This document shows, in pieces, positions 11,783-23,252 of a DNA stretch of 64,000 nucleotides. Source of the DNA: Agaricus subrufescens (taxonomy: Eukaryota; Basidiomycota; Agaricomycetes; Agaricales; Agaricaceae); NCBI GenBank assembly GCA_029945375.1, contig CM057060.1, positions 992,001 to 1,056,000 on the forward strand, read 5' to 3'. The notes beneath the pieces are model-generated. The model was given only the letters and a program-made list of their open reading frames with translations, searched no databases and was not told the DNA's origin. A program made the position numbers and the translations under genes. Numbering within the stretch: position 1 is the first letter of the stretch; each line of letters begins with the position of its first letter.

Positions 11783-14000
11783 TTACGACATATTTACAAC
11801 GCCAGCCCAGCACACGCCCAGCACCACCGCCGCAAAGACCAGGCCCCAGCCCCGCCGTTCCCGGCGCTCCCGCTCCCACGCCTCCGCCCCCTCCGCCCGG
11901 TACCGCCCCCACACCGGCCGCCGCCCCAGCCACCAGAACAGCGCCACCGGCCCGGGGAACGTCGCGATGATCTTCCCGTTCTGCCTGCCCATCCGGTAGA
12001 AGCTCATGCACTCCGTCCACACAGACGTCGCCAGCCGCCGCTGCAGCCACCCGTTGTACTCGTCCGTCGCCTCGCTCGTGATCTCGAACGACCGCGCCTT
12101 GCCGTCCAGCACCGGCTTGATCAGCTGCACCGCCAGGTTGATCTGCAATCTATCAGCGCCCCGACCATTGCCACTGCATCTCGCGAATTACCTGCGTTTC
12201 CTGGCTGAAAATAACAGACGCATGTCCGGTCGCCACGTTGGGGCCTAGAGACGATTTACCTTTCGTTATCTCTCGCGCACACGTCAACCAGACTCACCCA
12301 GAAGTATGTAAAAGTTCGGGAAGCCAGGTATCGAAGTACCCAGATACGCAGTCGGGCCACCCTGTTCCTCGAAATACTCCTTCATCGCTTTCCCATTGCT
12401 TCCTCTAATGTCCCATCCTTGCGGTTCCTGGCCATATCACCACGGCATTAATGAGCACGGCCCGAGAAGGGAAACGACTTACCACAGCGTAGCCTGTCCC
12501 AAAAATGATCACATCCAGGGGGACAACTTCTCCCGTCTTCAGTTTGATACCCTCCTCGACAATCTCCTCGATCCCTTCCCAATTCAACGACACGTTCGGT
12601 CTGTGGAGGGACTTTAGGTAGTTGGGATCAACAATGATTCTCTTGCACCCAGGGGCTTCATATCGTCAGACAGGAGCCCATCGTACAAGTAAAGAACTCA
12701 CAGTAATCCGGGATTAATCTATCTACATACTCCTTGGGCGCATTCGCCCTGATATACTTGGCCAGTTCCTTCACCGGCCGATAAGACACTCTCCACTCCC
12801 GCGAAATCAAGTAGTACTCACCTTCTTTGCCAAAGAAGTCAACCACTTGTTCTCTTTACGAAAGATCAAGGCGCTGATATCAGCCTTTCATCGAGTCAGC
12901 AACACACTAAAGATAAACAGCAGTAAAGCATACCCTAGCCATAATCATGTTTCGGTACCAACGCATCACGAGTGGTACATTCCTAAATATCCACCTCACC
13001 GTCGGCGAGTATTTAGTTTCCACCTTGAACAGTTGATAAGACAGACCTCTCATAAGAGTAGAATCATTCGACCTACACGAGGCACAAACCATTGCGGTGT
13101 ACGACAAAAATTGACAACCTCCACCAAGGGATCCTTCGAAATCTCCGGTATAAACTGTGCCCTATTTCACCCAATCAACCCCCGCTTGCACACAAACCCC
13201 AAAAAAAACAAACACTCACGCAGAACACCCATTCCCAACCACCCCCACCCTCTTCCCCTTCAACTCAACATCATGCCTCCACCTCGCCGAATGAAACACA
13301 TCCCCCTTAAACTTCCCCAACCCACCCTCCAGCTCCTTCGGAAACAAAGGATCAAAAAACCCACCAATAGCCCAAATCACAATCTCAGCCTCCACAACAC
13401 TCTCCTCCCCACTCTTCTCATCCCTAACACTAACCCTATACCTCTTCCTCTCATCATCCCACACAGCCGCAGACACACTCGTAGACAACCTCGTACGCGA
13501 CATCAAACCATACTTCTTCCACAACCCCTCCCAATACGCGCACAATTCAGGTTGACCAACATAATAACTTCCCCATTCCGGGTTCAAATCCGTCGAAAGG
13601 GAGTACCAATGCGCAGGCACATCACACCCGCATCCAGGATACGTGTTAGCCTAAATTTCCTCGTATAAAAAAGTTTGTTCTTTTTTTTTTTTTTAGCGTA
13701 ACGTAAACGTATAAACTCACTCTCCACGTTCCACCCACAGCATCCGCTTTCTCATAAATCTAATTACAGAAAACCATCAACGACAACCCATGTAAAATCC
13801 AACCAAAAAGTGCTCACTGTAAAGTTTCCAAAACCCAACTGACGTTGCAGTTGTATAGCAGCAGAAATACCCGCCACTCTTTTTCACGGAGAACGGATAG
13901 AGGGTTAAAGAAAAGTCAGCTTCCCTTCAAGTACAGAAATGGAAACCCAAACTCACCCAGCTCCAATAATAGCTACATGAGGGGTCCTCTTCGACTCCAT
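11783..14000 (-). CDS. Flavin monooxygenase of the Baeyer-Villiger type with a C-terminal membrane anchor
   Basis: The start exon (14000-about 13957) encodes [15 protein letters not shown], an FAD Rossmann motif broken by an intron. The large exon (13620-13216) holds a second dinucleotide motif GVVGNGCSA, for NADPH, and [11 protein letters not shown], which fits the Baeyer-Villiger signature FxGxxxHxxxW. Downstream, [11 protein letters not shown] matches the conserved GTGY/ATGY motif. Such enzymes insert oxygen next to a carbonyl to give esters or lactones, or oxidise N/S compounds. The last exon ends with [12 protein letters not shown] and, after a charged stretch, about 18 hydrophobic residues ending VVNMS, so the protein is probably tail-anchored. 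Its coding strand is extremely poor in C over 13140-13530. The substrate is unknown. Confidence 0.85.
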
Positions 14001-14081
14001 AATATTCTCACTTGCCTATTCGCTGCCAGGCTCCCAAGTTCGAACGAAGTTGCTGACAACTGTTCAAAAGTGCCTGAGTTA

Positions 14082-14089
14082 TTTATATA
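14082..14089 (-). promoter_or_regulatory. TATA box of the monooxygenase gene
   Basis: Read on the minus strand the sequence is GCTATATAAAT, about 82 nt upstream of the ATG at 14000. The position and match are good for a basidiomycete core promoter. Confidence 0.5.
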
Positions 14090-14609
14090 GCTCCCTGTCG
14101 GCTCAAGGAATTCAACCACAAACAGCGACACGAAGAAAGATGAGAGACGAGACAAGACAAGAGACTGACGGGAACAATGAAAAGTAGCGGCTGCGCCTTT
14201 AAGTATGGCCAAAATACATGAAGCATATGATTATCGACTTTGACTGCTCCGGTTCCCATGAACGTCAATCTTTTTATGCCACATGATGATGATATATCTG
14301 ATGTCAACCTGCGGCAAAATTTCTTTTCTTAAAATGTCCCAGCAAACAGCGGACATGCTTCTGCGAGAGAGAAAGAAGATGCAAAAGAAAAGCATTCACC
14401 CCACAAATACAACTACAACACCAACTAATTATTAATCGTTTCGAATATTTCCTAACCCTAGTGGCAAAACGGCGAAAACCCTCAGAGTGGCGATCACCGA
14501 CACAGAACGGAATGACTCGTCGTACTAGACACGACTAGCGCCTCCAAAAATAGAAAGAAAAAAAACAACTCAAGGCACCCCTCGAAGATAAGAAAACGGT
14601 GGGCATGGT
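14090..14609. other. Spacer between the GID4 stop and the monooxygenase promoter
   Basis: This 520-bp stretch contains the GID4 3' region and the distal promoter of the monooxygenase. A minus-strand frame at 13973-14212 overlaps the monooxygenase start in another frame and looks like noise. I recognise no gene here. Confidence 0.4.
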
Positions 14610-16051
14610 TTATCGGAATTCAAAACTTGAACTAGAGGTCTCTGGCACATGCGATAGCGACAGTTGTTGATAGCTAAAAGATGATGAGACAGTATCAAGA
14701 TAGAACACAAAAGCATAGGCGTACGGTTCCGAATTCTGATGATAATAGAATCCGCTCATAGTCGCAACAGGAGGGGTGTAAGGGGCAAGAGAAGGCAGGC
14801 GCTGGGCCACACTGGTCGACCTCGCATTTGACGCCCGCCTTGTCCGGGGCTGCTTCCGACCGCCACACTCGTCATCCGTTACAACGTCAGAAACGGGGTT
14901 GGTAGGTGCCGCCGCCGGAGGATTAAAGTCGACACAGACGTAGTAAAACCCTACAAAGACTCAGCCAACGAGGGACGGACAGTGCAGGAGCATACAGACC
15001 TGCAAAACTAGCACCGTTGATATCATGCACTCTATGATCAGGAACGAGAAATTTCTCCTTCCACCTCATAAAGACAGCCCCACGGTCTCTATCATCGATC
15101 GTGAGCCTGGGTCTTTTAGCCTCGTGTTTGATGTGCCGAAACGCAGGGAAGCGAGACCAATGAACGAGATCCTCGTTTTCACTGGCGCCCCAATTCTGCG
15201 TCAAAAAACCATGACGACTCCCGATAATTTCAGCATCGAAGTACGTTGTTAGCTCCGGCCAGTCATCCGTCAGCCCACGGATGCATAGGTATCCACATAA
15301 GAAGGAAGTAGCGAAATCAACGTCCTTATCAGTTGCAGGAAAGGAAAATGGCGAGCACGAAGGGAAGCCCGTGTTTCAGCAAGGGTTGTCAATGAGAAAG
15401 CCGAATTGAATAACATACGACGATAGTCACTGTAACATCGTAGCTATTTCTGCCGCTCTTCTGAGTACCTTGGAAGGTCGCACCGGGATATAGACAGCGA
15501 TTTGCCCGTGTCCTCATGCGTATGCGGGTAATATCGGACAGTGGATCGGGGATAGATGAGGCATTGCCAGCCACTGGGGGCCGCTGGTGGGGCTTGGGGG
15601 AGAGGGTCTGGGAGGGGGGGGGGGAGGGGGAGCGAAAATTGACCGGAGGATTGGGTTTTGCCTCGGGCAAATGGACGGTATGTGCACTATGCGGCCTGGC
15701 GTACTCGGCATGCGACTCTAGCCTCGGGGGGGAGGGGGCGGGGGCGGTGGATGGCGGAGGGGCTGGGGAATGGAGAGGGGAGATCAGCGACGGCCTGGAG
15801 GGGTGCAAAGTGGAGGGCAGGTCGCGGGGGGCATAGGCGACGTCCTGGTCGATGAGATGTCTGCTCGCGGGGTGCTGGGACTGGGCGACGCGGACGAGGA
15901 CCTGCTCGCGGCAGTTGGGGCAGGTCGCCGGGTCGCCGAAGTCGGGGACGAGGACGAGGGCATAGCAGGCCGGGCAGGACTTGTGCTGGCTCTGGGGGTG
16001 CGACGGCGCGGGCGGCTCGGGCTGCAGCTGGTATGTGTGTTCAGAGGGCAT
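14610..16051 (-). CDS. GID4: GID4/Vid24 substrate receptor of the GID/CTLH ubiquitin ligase, with N-terminal zinc ribbon
   Basis: The C-terminal two thirds are the GID4 beta-barrel: GATFQGTQKSGRNSYDVTV, TQNWGASENEDLVHWSRF, FRHIKHEAKRPRLTID, RGAVFMRWKEKFLVPDH, HDINGASFAG and, joined across an intron inside codon P of SEPYQQ, the terminal LSLSHVPETSSSSFEFR. GID4 binds N-terminal Pro degrons of gluconeogenic enzymes and brings them to the GID E3 complex. The N-terminal 200 residues differ: CPACYALV followed by TCPNC is a four-Cys zinc ribbon near residues 27-48, then a long Pro/Ser linker. The coding DNA for this linker is a run of C tracts. The stop of the upstream MFS gene is 99 bp from this start. 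A CCACGTGCC box lies near 16100. Confidence 0.92.
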
Positions 16052-16149
16052 GACAAGGCGGTGTCCAGCCAGCCCGACCAGCCCAGTCCTGGCCCCAGAC
16101 CACGTGCCTCTTATTGTATCCGCTATATTGTCTATCTACCATCTGTCTA

Positions 16150-19110
16150 CTACATGTTCCCCCCCACCGTCGTCCCCGTCGTCGGCCGCGTCGTCGCCCC
16201 CCCGTCCACCGTCGTCGCCGTCATCGGTCTCACGACCATCTCTTCCTGAACATCTCTCGCCGTCTCCGTGACCCGGGCATCATCCCCGGTGTCTTTCATC
16301 TTTTCGTCGTTGTGGTCGTGTTTGTCCGCCTCCGCCTTTTCTATGTCTATATTCTCCTTTGCCGTCTCGCCATCCCCCTCGTTGCCATTGCCCCGCACTG
16401 TTGTCCGTTGCAGCGTGTATTTCCGTATACCGAGAGCTAATAGAAATATCGGATCAGCGGGATACCGACCGAGCCGCCGAAACTTACAAAGAATAAAGCA
16501 GACACCGACGATGGGTGTCATTGCAATCCAGATGGTACTTATAGACCGAGCATAAGCATCGATGACCTCCGCTTTCAGCACAGGGTCCTACACAGCAGCA
16601 TGCTCTCAGCTACCTATTTCCAGGCGCTCCCTGTAAAAATCACTCACGGGTATCATCTTGAGCTTTCGCACACTTTCACTCAAAGCTCCCGCACTCGTAT
16701 CTAACGATATATCTGTGATACTCTTGGCCTTCTTGTTGAGTACCTGGAGACATACAACGTCAAGTTCTGATACACGTCCAAAATTCAGGCAACCTACACT
16801 TGTATAGATAGCTTGCCCAATGGAAATCCCGACAGTCCCGCCGAGACTCCTACGGAGTGCATCAGTAAACCCAAGATTTGCACAAATCACAGATGCTAAC
16901 TACCTGAGGAATCCAAACGTCGAAGTTGACGTCGCCATGTCCTTCAACGGCATCGCAGCTTGAAGGGCAATAAGTGGTACCTACAAAAGTCAACATCAGC
17001 TAATCGAATATTCCACCTTCCTTATGGCATACCTGGAATAACGGCCCCAAACCGAGTGCCGCTATCAAAGGGAAAATCTCCTTGATAGCACTGTGCCAAT
17101 AACGTCACTCCCCGCTTCTTCCAAAAAGAAGACAACCAACTTACGTTGAACTTGTGCCGTTTAACATCGTCATCAAACCCATGCCAATCGTGAAAATCGC
17201 AAACGACGCCCAAATAAGTACTCTGTATGAGCCTGTCCGGGAGACGAAGATGCCACCACTAGCAGACGCCACGGCAGACGAAAGAGAGTACGGCAGCATA
17301 CTTTTAAGCGTTAAAACAGTGATCCGTCTTTTATACCCTGCCGTTACTTACTCAACACCTGCACCAGTGGCTGATGCGCCAAGGACCTGATAGTATAAAG
17401 GAAGGTAGTATGCACCTGCACGGATTGAGATCAGCCGAGCGAAAGTCTTCCTTGGTTTTCGTCCATACCACAAAAGAATGCTACGCCATGGAGGAAAGTC
17501 GTGATCAAAAGGATTGCCGTTGTGCGTGTCTGACCATTGCTGTGAGTTCGATGTTCTGTTTTACCTTATTGCTCGACATACCTTGAATAGACGCGGGGGG
17601 ATTATGGGAGAGCGTTTCGTCAAAGCTTCATTAACACCCGCAATAATCAGTAGTACACCTCCAATGACAAGTAAGGCGATCGTGGATGCTTGTTTCCCTA
17701 AACCACTCAAGTAAGCATTCAAACTGGTAGGTAGAGGCCAGAGTAAAGAGCTTACACTCTGTTTCACTCTCATTAAACCCGAAAAGAACAAGAAGGATAC
17801 CGGCCGTGATTAAGAAAAGGCCGACAAAATCGAACTCGGCGATATGCTCCCGGAGTGTCTTGCCGCGGCGAGGGTTCAGATTAAGGAAAAAGAAAAGAAC
17901 TAGACCGCCGACGCCGCCGGTCGGCCTATAAAATAACGTTAGCTAAAAGGCGTGTTGAAGTGAGATTACCAGCTCACAGATTAATGAAGAAACACCAGCG
18001 CCAGCTGACGTGATCCGTCAGGGCCTGAAAGATTTTCAGTTTTATGAAATCAGGTCATTCATTATTTCACTCACACCACCCATCAACGGCCCAATGACAC
18101 TATGGCTCAAATCAGGACGATACCATCGTACGAAAGTGAAAACGCACCTAGCCAGGGCCCAAGTCGCTCCAAACCAACCACCATACTTTCCACGACTACG
18201 TAATGTCAGGTGTCTAGTCTTCCAAATAGTTTAAGCGGACGCACTCTTGCAGGGATACTATGTCACTCAAGGTGATGTTCATCTAAAAATAGAATGTGAG
18301 ATTGAGAAGAAAGAAGCAGCAAGTCACACACCATCTGTAGGATGCCTCCTCCCCCTATTCCCTGGATCGCCCGTGCCACGATGAGCCAGTCCTGTCGGTG
18401 TCAATAAGCGCCATTGGCAACCCGGAGCTTGCTTGCAACTCACCATGTTTTGCGCAGCGCCACATAACGCAGAACCGATCTATGAATAGTACATCAGCTC
18501 CTGATTTTCGTTTGTCATGCCAAGGGCACATACCAAGAACACAAGAATACTAGAATATAATATGGGCTTTCTACCCGTAATATCGGAGATTTTACCATAA
18601 AATGGGGAAAGACTGCGTTATAAACGAGAATGAGATGGGTGATATCGAACAGTAAACATGCTTACGTTGCAGAAGCCAACAGATATGCCCTATTGGAGCA
18701 AAAAAGAGATTACATTATGGTTATTATCAGTTTTGAGATGTAGATGACTCACGTTCCCACCCAGCTATATTTACTACCACCTCCGAGATGACTGACGATG
18801 GTGGGTAACGCAGTGGCCACGATGGTCTGCGGGACAGTTGAGTAGAGCGTGGGCGTTTAAAAAACTGACCGACCTGGTCCAGGGCAGCAAGGAATACACA
18901 TAGCATCATACCGCCTAGAACCTGAAAGGCTAATCAGATCAAATCTGGTTCCTGTACCTAATCACTCACCAGCGGCAATCGATTCTGAGGCAGGACATGT
19001 TCCTCATTTGCCTTCCAAGATGCACCAGGCTTCGCCTTTTCTTCACGCCCATTATGCGTTTTCGCTTCATTAGTTGCTGTCGCTGTATCTTCCGCGGTAT
19101 TTGAAGGCAT
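16150..19110 (-). CDS. MFS multidrug transporter, DHA2 type (about 14 membrane segments)
   Basis: More than ten short exons encode a hydrophobic transporter. The N-terminus is MPSNTAEDTATATNEAK, followed by MMLCVFLAALDQ, the start of the first span. Around 18730-18780 the sequence reads PTIVSHLGGGSKYSWVG. Near 18590 it has the loop motif GRKPILYSS after DITG (motif A). Near 18360-18400 it reads ARAIQGIGGGGILQM (motif C region), then GPLMGGVLTDHVSWRWCFF. The C-terminal exon (16581-16150) ends with a long charged cytosolic tail rich in Glu, Asp, Lys and Thr. The family exports drugs and toxic metabolites by proton antiport. An ATG at 19197 lies upstream in frame, but the start at 19110 gives the usual soluble N-terminus. 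The cargo is unknown. Confidence 0.88.
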
Positions 19111-19759
19111 GATTACGGTGAGGAGTGGAGGAGGGAGGAGGGCGTAGAAAAGGAAGAAGCCTGGAGGGATGGCAAAAGAAGGGAGGCACTGCGACAATGG
19201 GTGGTGACTTTCCGTTAAATACGTCTATGTCAACCGGCATTTACACGCGAAAGTACGTTCGGCCTCGGCACTGTGCCGGACGTGCCGTTTTGTGTTCTGC
19301 ATCTATTGATGTCCGGCTCATCCCACATGTCTGAGAAGTATCGCTCCTGAAAGGACATTCAGGATCGGCTGCCCTCCGAAACCTCATCGAGCTGACTCTT
19401 GAGATAGGCAAATGGTATTGGCAAAAGAGCTCCAAAATCATCCGGGGATGCGGAAAATAGAATTCGGCGTTGCCGTGGGCGTGTGCCCCTCTCTTATACG
19501 TTCGGCTTCGCTTCCAGGTGTCCGTATGGTGTTAATATATATACGAGGATAGCAGACTTTGGTGCAGAGAAAAGTGCGGATTGACCTGTGATGTTGCTGT
19601 AACTGACAAATTATTTTGTTTTATTAATAAGGAAATAGATTCAACCATTTTCGGAGTTCTCCAGCAAGTTGAACCTTATCCGTCTCAAGATTTCTTCTGT
19701 CTCCATTCAACTTGCACCTTCGCACTTACGTTCACCGTCTCTCTCCAAAAACTTTACCC
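19111..19759. promoter_or_regulatory. Divergent promoter region of the MFS transporter and Ran genes
   Basis: This is 649 bp without a recognisable gene. A TATATATA string at 19536-19543 lies 217 bp before the Ran start, and the last 80 bp before the Ran ATG are pyrimidine-rich, as is usual for highly expressed fungal genes. Confidence 0.45.
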
Positions 19760-20870
19760 ATGGCTGACAGTATCCCCACCTTCAAACTCGTCCTCGGTAT
19801 GCTCTCCTTCTCGTGTGGTTGCTTCAGCGCTAATTTATTCACACCATTTGACTCGATCTTTCCCTCATCGTCATCGATCGCCTGCAACTCTACGGTGACA
19901 TGCTCCTCGCGCATCCGTTTCATCTAACTCGCCTTTTTATATACGTTCGATTTCTAATCGCGTAGTCGGTGACGGTGGCACTGGCAAGACCACTTTCGTC
20001 AAGGTGGGCAACACAGCTTTGTGTATCCACCGATCGTGTGCTGATATCCTGCGTCTCTAGCGCCACTTGACTGGCGAATTTGAGAAAAAGTACATCGGTA
20101 TGAACAGGATGCCGGCGTCGTGACATTGTGCGTTGCGTTGACGTTCCTGCGCTTTTATTTTAGCCACCCTTGGTGTCGAAGTCCACCCCCTACAATTCAC
20201 GACCAATTTTGGTACCATTTGTTTCAACGTCTGGGATACAGCAGGGCAGGAAAAGTTCGGCGGTTTGAGAGATGGTTATTATATTCAAGGTCAATGTGGA
20301 ATTATTATGTTCGATGTCACCTCGCGAATTACCTACAAGAACGTGCCTAACTGGCACCGCGATCTCGAGCGCGTCTGTGAAAACATCCCTATCGTCCTCT
20401 GTGGTAACAAAATCGATGTGAAGGTAAGCGCTGCTCATAATGAAAAAAAAAAATTTTTTTTCTGATTCAGTCCCTTGATCTTGATTATACTTGACAGGAA
20501 CGTAAGGTGAAGACCGGCGCTGTTACCTTCCACCGCAAGAAGAACTTGCAATATTTCGAAATTTCTGCCAAGTCGAACTACAACTTCGAAAAACCCTTCC
20601 TTTGGCTTGCACAGAAGCTCGTTGGGTAAGAACGCGCACACTTCCCATTTTTCAGCCACACTCAGACATATAACTAGCAATCCCCGCCTTGAATTCGTCG
20701 CTGCCCCTGCCCTGGCTCCCGCTGAAGTCGCCATAGATCCTCTGCTCATGAAGCAGTACGAGAATGAACTTAAACAGGTAAGTGTCATTATCAATTTAAA
20801 ATGTTTGATTTAATCAATGTTCTTCCAGGCAGAAGCAGTTCCCCTTCCTGAAGAGGAAGACGATCTCTAA
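19760..20870 (+). CDS. Ran GTPase (Gsp1/Spi1)
   Basis: Seven or so exons give a full-length Ran. Exon 1 is [12 protein letters not shown] (19760-19797). Exon 2 starts at 19966 and completes the P-loop [12 protein letters not shown]. Then come [22 protein letters not shown] (effector region), the switch [18 protein letters not shown], the base-specificity motif NKIDVK and [16 protein letters not shown]. The last exon after 20829 ends PLPEEEDDL, the acidic DEDDL-type tail that is specific to Ran among small GTPases. Ran carries the nucleocytoplasmic transport gradient and acts in spindle assembly. The length (about 215 residues) is normal and all GTP-binding motifs are intact. It converges with the orphan gene downstream. 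Confidence 0.97.
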
Positions 20871-21054
20871 ATCGGCATTTCCTCTTCAATGTTTACCCTT
20901 TCTTGCTCAGCTCTTACACGTCGTGACCATGGCGTTTTTCCTTTTTACCTCCCGTTTCGCTTTGTACCACGCCATCTTAGTAATTAACACCCGTTCGTAC
21001 ATCATGATACATATCCTCCTCGACTATCTATGAGCAAGCATACTCTTCCGAGAT

Positions 21055-23083
21055 TCAGCCGCGCAACAGAACTCTCAAAAGGACGCGTTGGAACAAGTTT
21101 AAAGATGCCCTTGCTACTTGTGAATCAACTCGTGTGACAAGACCCGCTATCTGCTCGGGAGTCATGGAGCGGAGGAGCATGAATTGTTGATCTGTCCTGA
21201 CGCCAATCAATGCTAACGGAATAACGAGTTCTTGCGATGAGCGCTTGGAGAAAAAGTTTATGATCGACTCAGATACTTGGGTCAAATCCGGTTGGAGATG
21301 AGTCGGACATTCAGGATCGGTCAAGATGTGTGCGCCTTCGTGAGAGGTTGCTGCTGCAGGGCGGTCGCGATCATCGACTGGTGATACGTTTTCAGTAGTA
21401 CATTGAGGTTGGGGCACCCGGTTAGATTGGTGGCTTGCTCGTCGTTGTAGATAGAAGCGAACTGGCCAAGCATCCTCGAACTGACACAGCCTTTGTTCTG
21501 CCTTCAAAATCTGAAAGTGAACTAAAGGTCAGACTGCGCTCTCCTCCTAGTGATTAATTCTTACCATTTTTACGGTATCATTCAATCTGCCGCAGCTACT
21601 TTGTTCGTACGGCCTGTAATTTTGGAAAAACACCGTGCCATGTTTGTCAACGAGCTCCTGAGTGCTGTTAAGTAACGGTATCCTGTTGACCGTTCACCGA
21701 ACCAACTTACAGCGAGCCTCGTCAAGAGCTCATCAGTCCCGTGCTTGCCCATAGCACGTTTGAGCTCCAACAGTATATCGGGTGAGGTCATGAGTAATTC
21801 TTGGGCATTCTCATCTGGCCATGGCACATTCTCGTAGTTGTCTTCCACTGATCGCTGTTGCTCTTCCTGTAGATTTGCAGAAGTCGTGATGAGAACTTTC
21901 GACCCTAAGCGTGGCTGTTCAACAAGACGGGTTGTGATGAGGATCAGATCCAGATTCGAAAATAGGTTCTGGGGGAGATGGCTGCAAAATTCTTGCCGGT
22001 CTTCTCTATCCCAACTAAACAGCGTCGTGAGATGCAAATCGTGTACCAGCCCACTGGAGCCTAGGTGAGGCACAACGTGAGGAATGTCGGAGAACAATCT
22101 CAGAAGCCGGCTTCTGATATCATTCGGAACTATTGGAAGGAATTGGCAAAATGCACATGGGGATGGGTAGCGTCTCAAGTGCTTAGTCGGAGGTTGCTGT
22201 GCGCCTTGGATACACAAGATAGAGGCGGCATTACTGGAAGGAAGGGATAGCGAGCTCGTGGTGGACAAGGCGCTCCTACATTCGGGTGATGTTTGGGTTA
22301 GTTCACCCTCAGCCTCGCTCTGCTGACCTTCATTTTGAAACCCTTTGCTGGTTTTGCGCTTGATCCTCCAAACAGACCTTTTCCCAAAAGGAAGTTTTCC
22401 AACGAAGAGAGTCCTAGTTTTGTGTGCTTTCGATGATTGCACGGAGTTTCCAGAACGTGAATTAGTTTTCCCTCTCGCGATGTTTGCGGCCGTTATCCGT
22501 TGATATGTTGATTTGTTGAGTAACAGTCGCGTGTCCAAAGCCTTTTGCGTTGCCTTGCATCTATAGCACTGACTCCAGAGTTTGCCATACGCCTCGATTG
22601 GCCACTGGTTTTGGTACTGGTTTAGCTTTGTGTCGTTTTGTAATACCTAACCAACCAAGATGAAATTAGTTTTTCTATTTCCCGCACATGACAGGGGACA
22701 TATTTACATCCTTCCTGAACTGTACGAGCTTTCTTTTGTCTTGCAACCTGAAGGCCACCGAAGGATCAAGATATCTCAGGTAAGCTTGACGAACGATACA
22801 CTAGACAGGTCACGATGAGCAGTTGGCTTCTATAGTCTCTTAGCTATTGGCATGCCTTAAAACGGTGTACCTCATCTGTCGAATGCGTTGCAGAAAGTAC
22901 GTGGTTGATATCCTGAACAAGGCGAGTTTCGCTTTTCGGTATCAACATATTTTGGGAGTGATCTAGAGCATTACTGAGGAGGTGGCCTTTATATCGGCAT
23001 ATAGAAAGTGAGGTGCTTCTGGTCCGCAGTTTCACACTTTCCACGAGGTGCCTCGTGTCAGAACAGTATCCCTGGATAGGCAT
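21055..23083 (-). CDS. Uncharacterised basidiomycete protein
   Basis: I do not recognise a family. Four or more exons are supported by splice sites and continuous frame. They start at 23083 (MPIQGYCSDTRHLVES). A middle exon reads YLRYLDPSVAFRLQDKRKL. Another reads WPIEAYGKLWSQCYRCKATQ. The large exon (about 22640-21720) contains CAFCQFLPIVPNDIR and a helical region VVPHLGSSGLVHDLHL, and the last (21507-21055) contains PLALIGVRTDQQFMLLRSM and ends RVLLRVLLRG. The protein is Ser/Gln-rich with no signal peptide or membrane span. The segment around 21240-21055 resembles a conserved C-terminal helical module I associate with lineage-specific agaricomycete proteins. The start may lie further upstream. 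Confidence 0.55.
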
Positions 23084-23252
23084 CGACTGGGCGGGTCGAA
23101 GCAGGAATTGAACATCGTTTTGAAGTCAAATATATTGTTCTTCCACACGCACAGTATTCTAGAAATCAATCAGAGCAGATAATCATACAGGACCCACGAA
23201 ACAATAGCATATATAAGTTGCAACAACCTTGTAATACAAAAGAGAGATACGT

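Noticed and set aside
13566..13580. GGTTCAAATCC, a perfect-looking tRNA B box
   Set aside because: It lies inside the monooxygenase coding exon and no tRNA fold surrounds it.
15516..15855. Gly-rich plus-strand frames
   Set aside because: They are antisense to the Pro/Ser-coding tract of GID4 and arise from its base composition.
11783..19110. Monooxygenase, GID4 and MFS transporter as a secondary-metabolite cluster
   Set aside because: No core synthase is present, and housekeeping genes (GID4, casein kinase I) interrupt the set.
19125..19197. Upstream in-frame start of the MFS transporter at 19197
   Set aside because: It would add a hydrophobic leader that the family lacks; the ATG at 19110 gives the usual soluble N-terminus.
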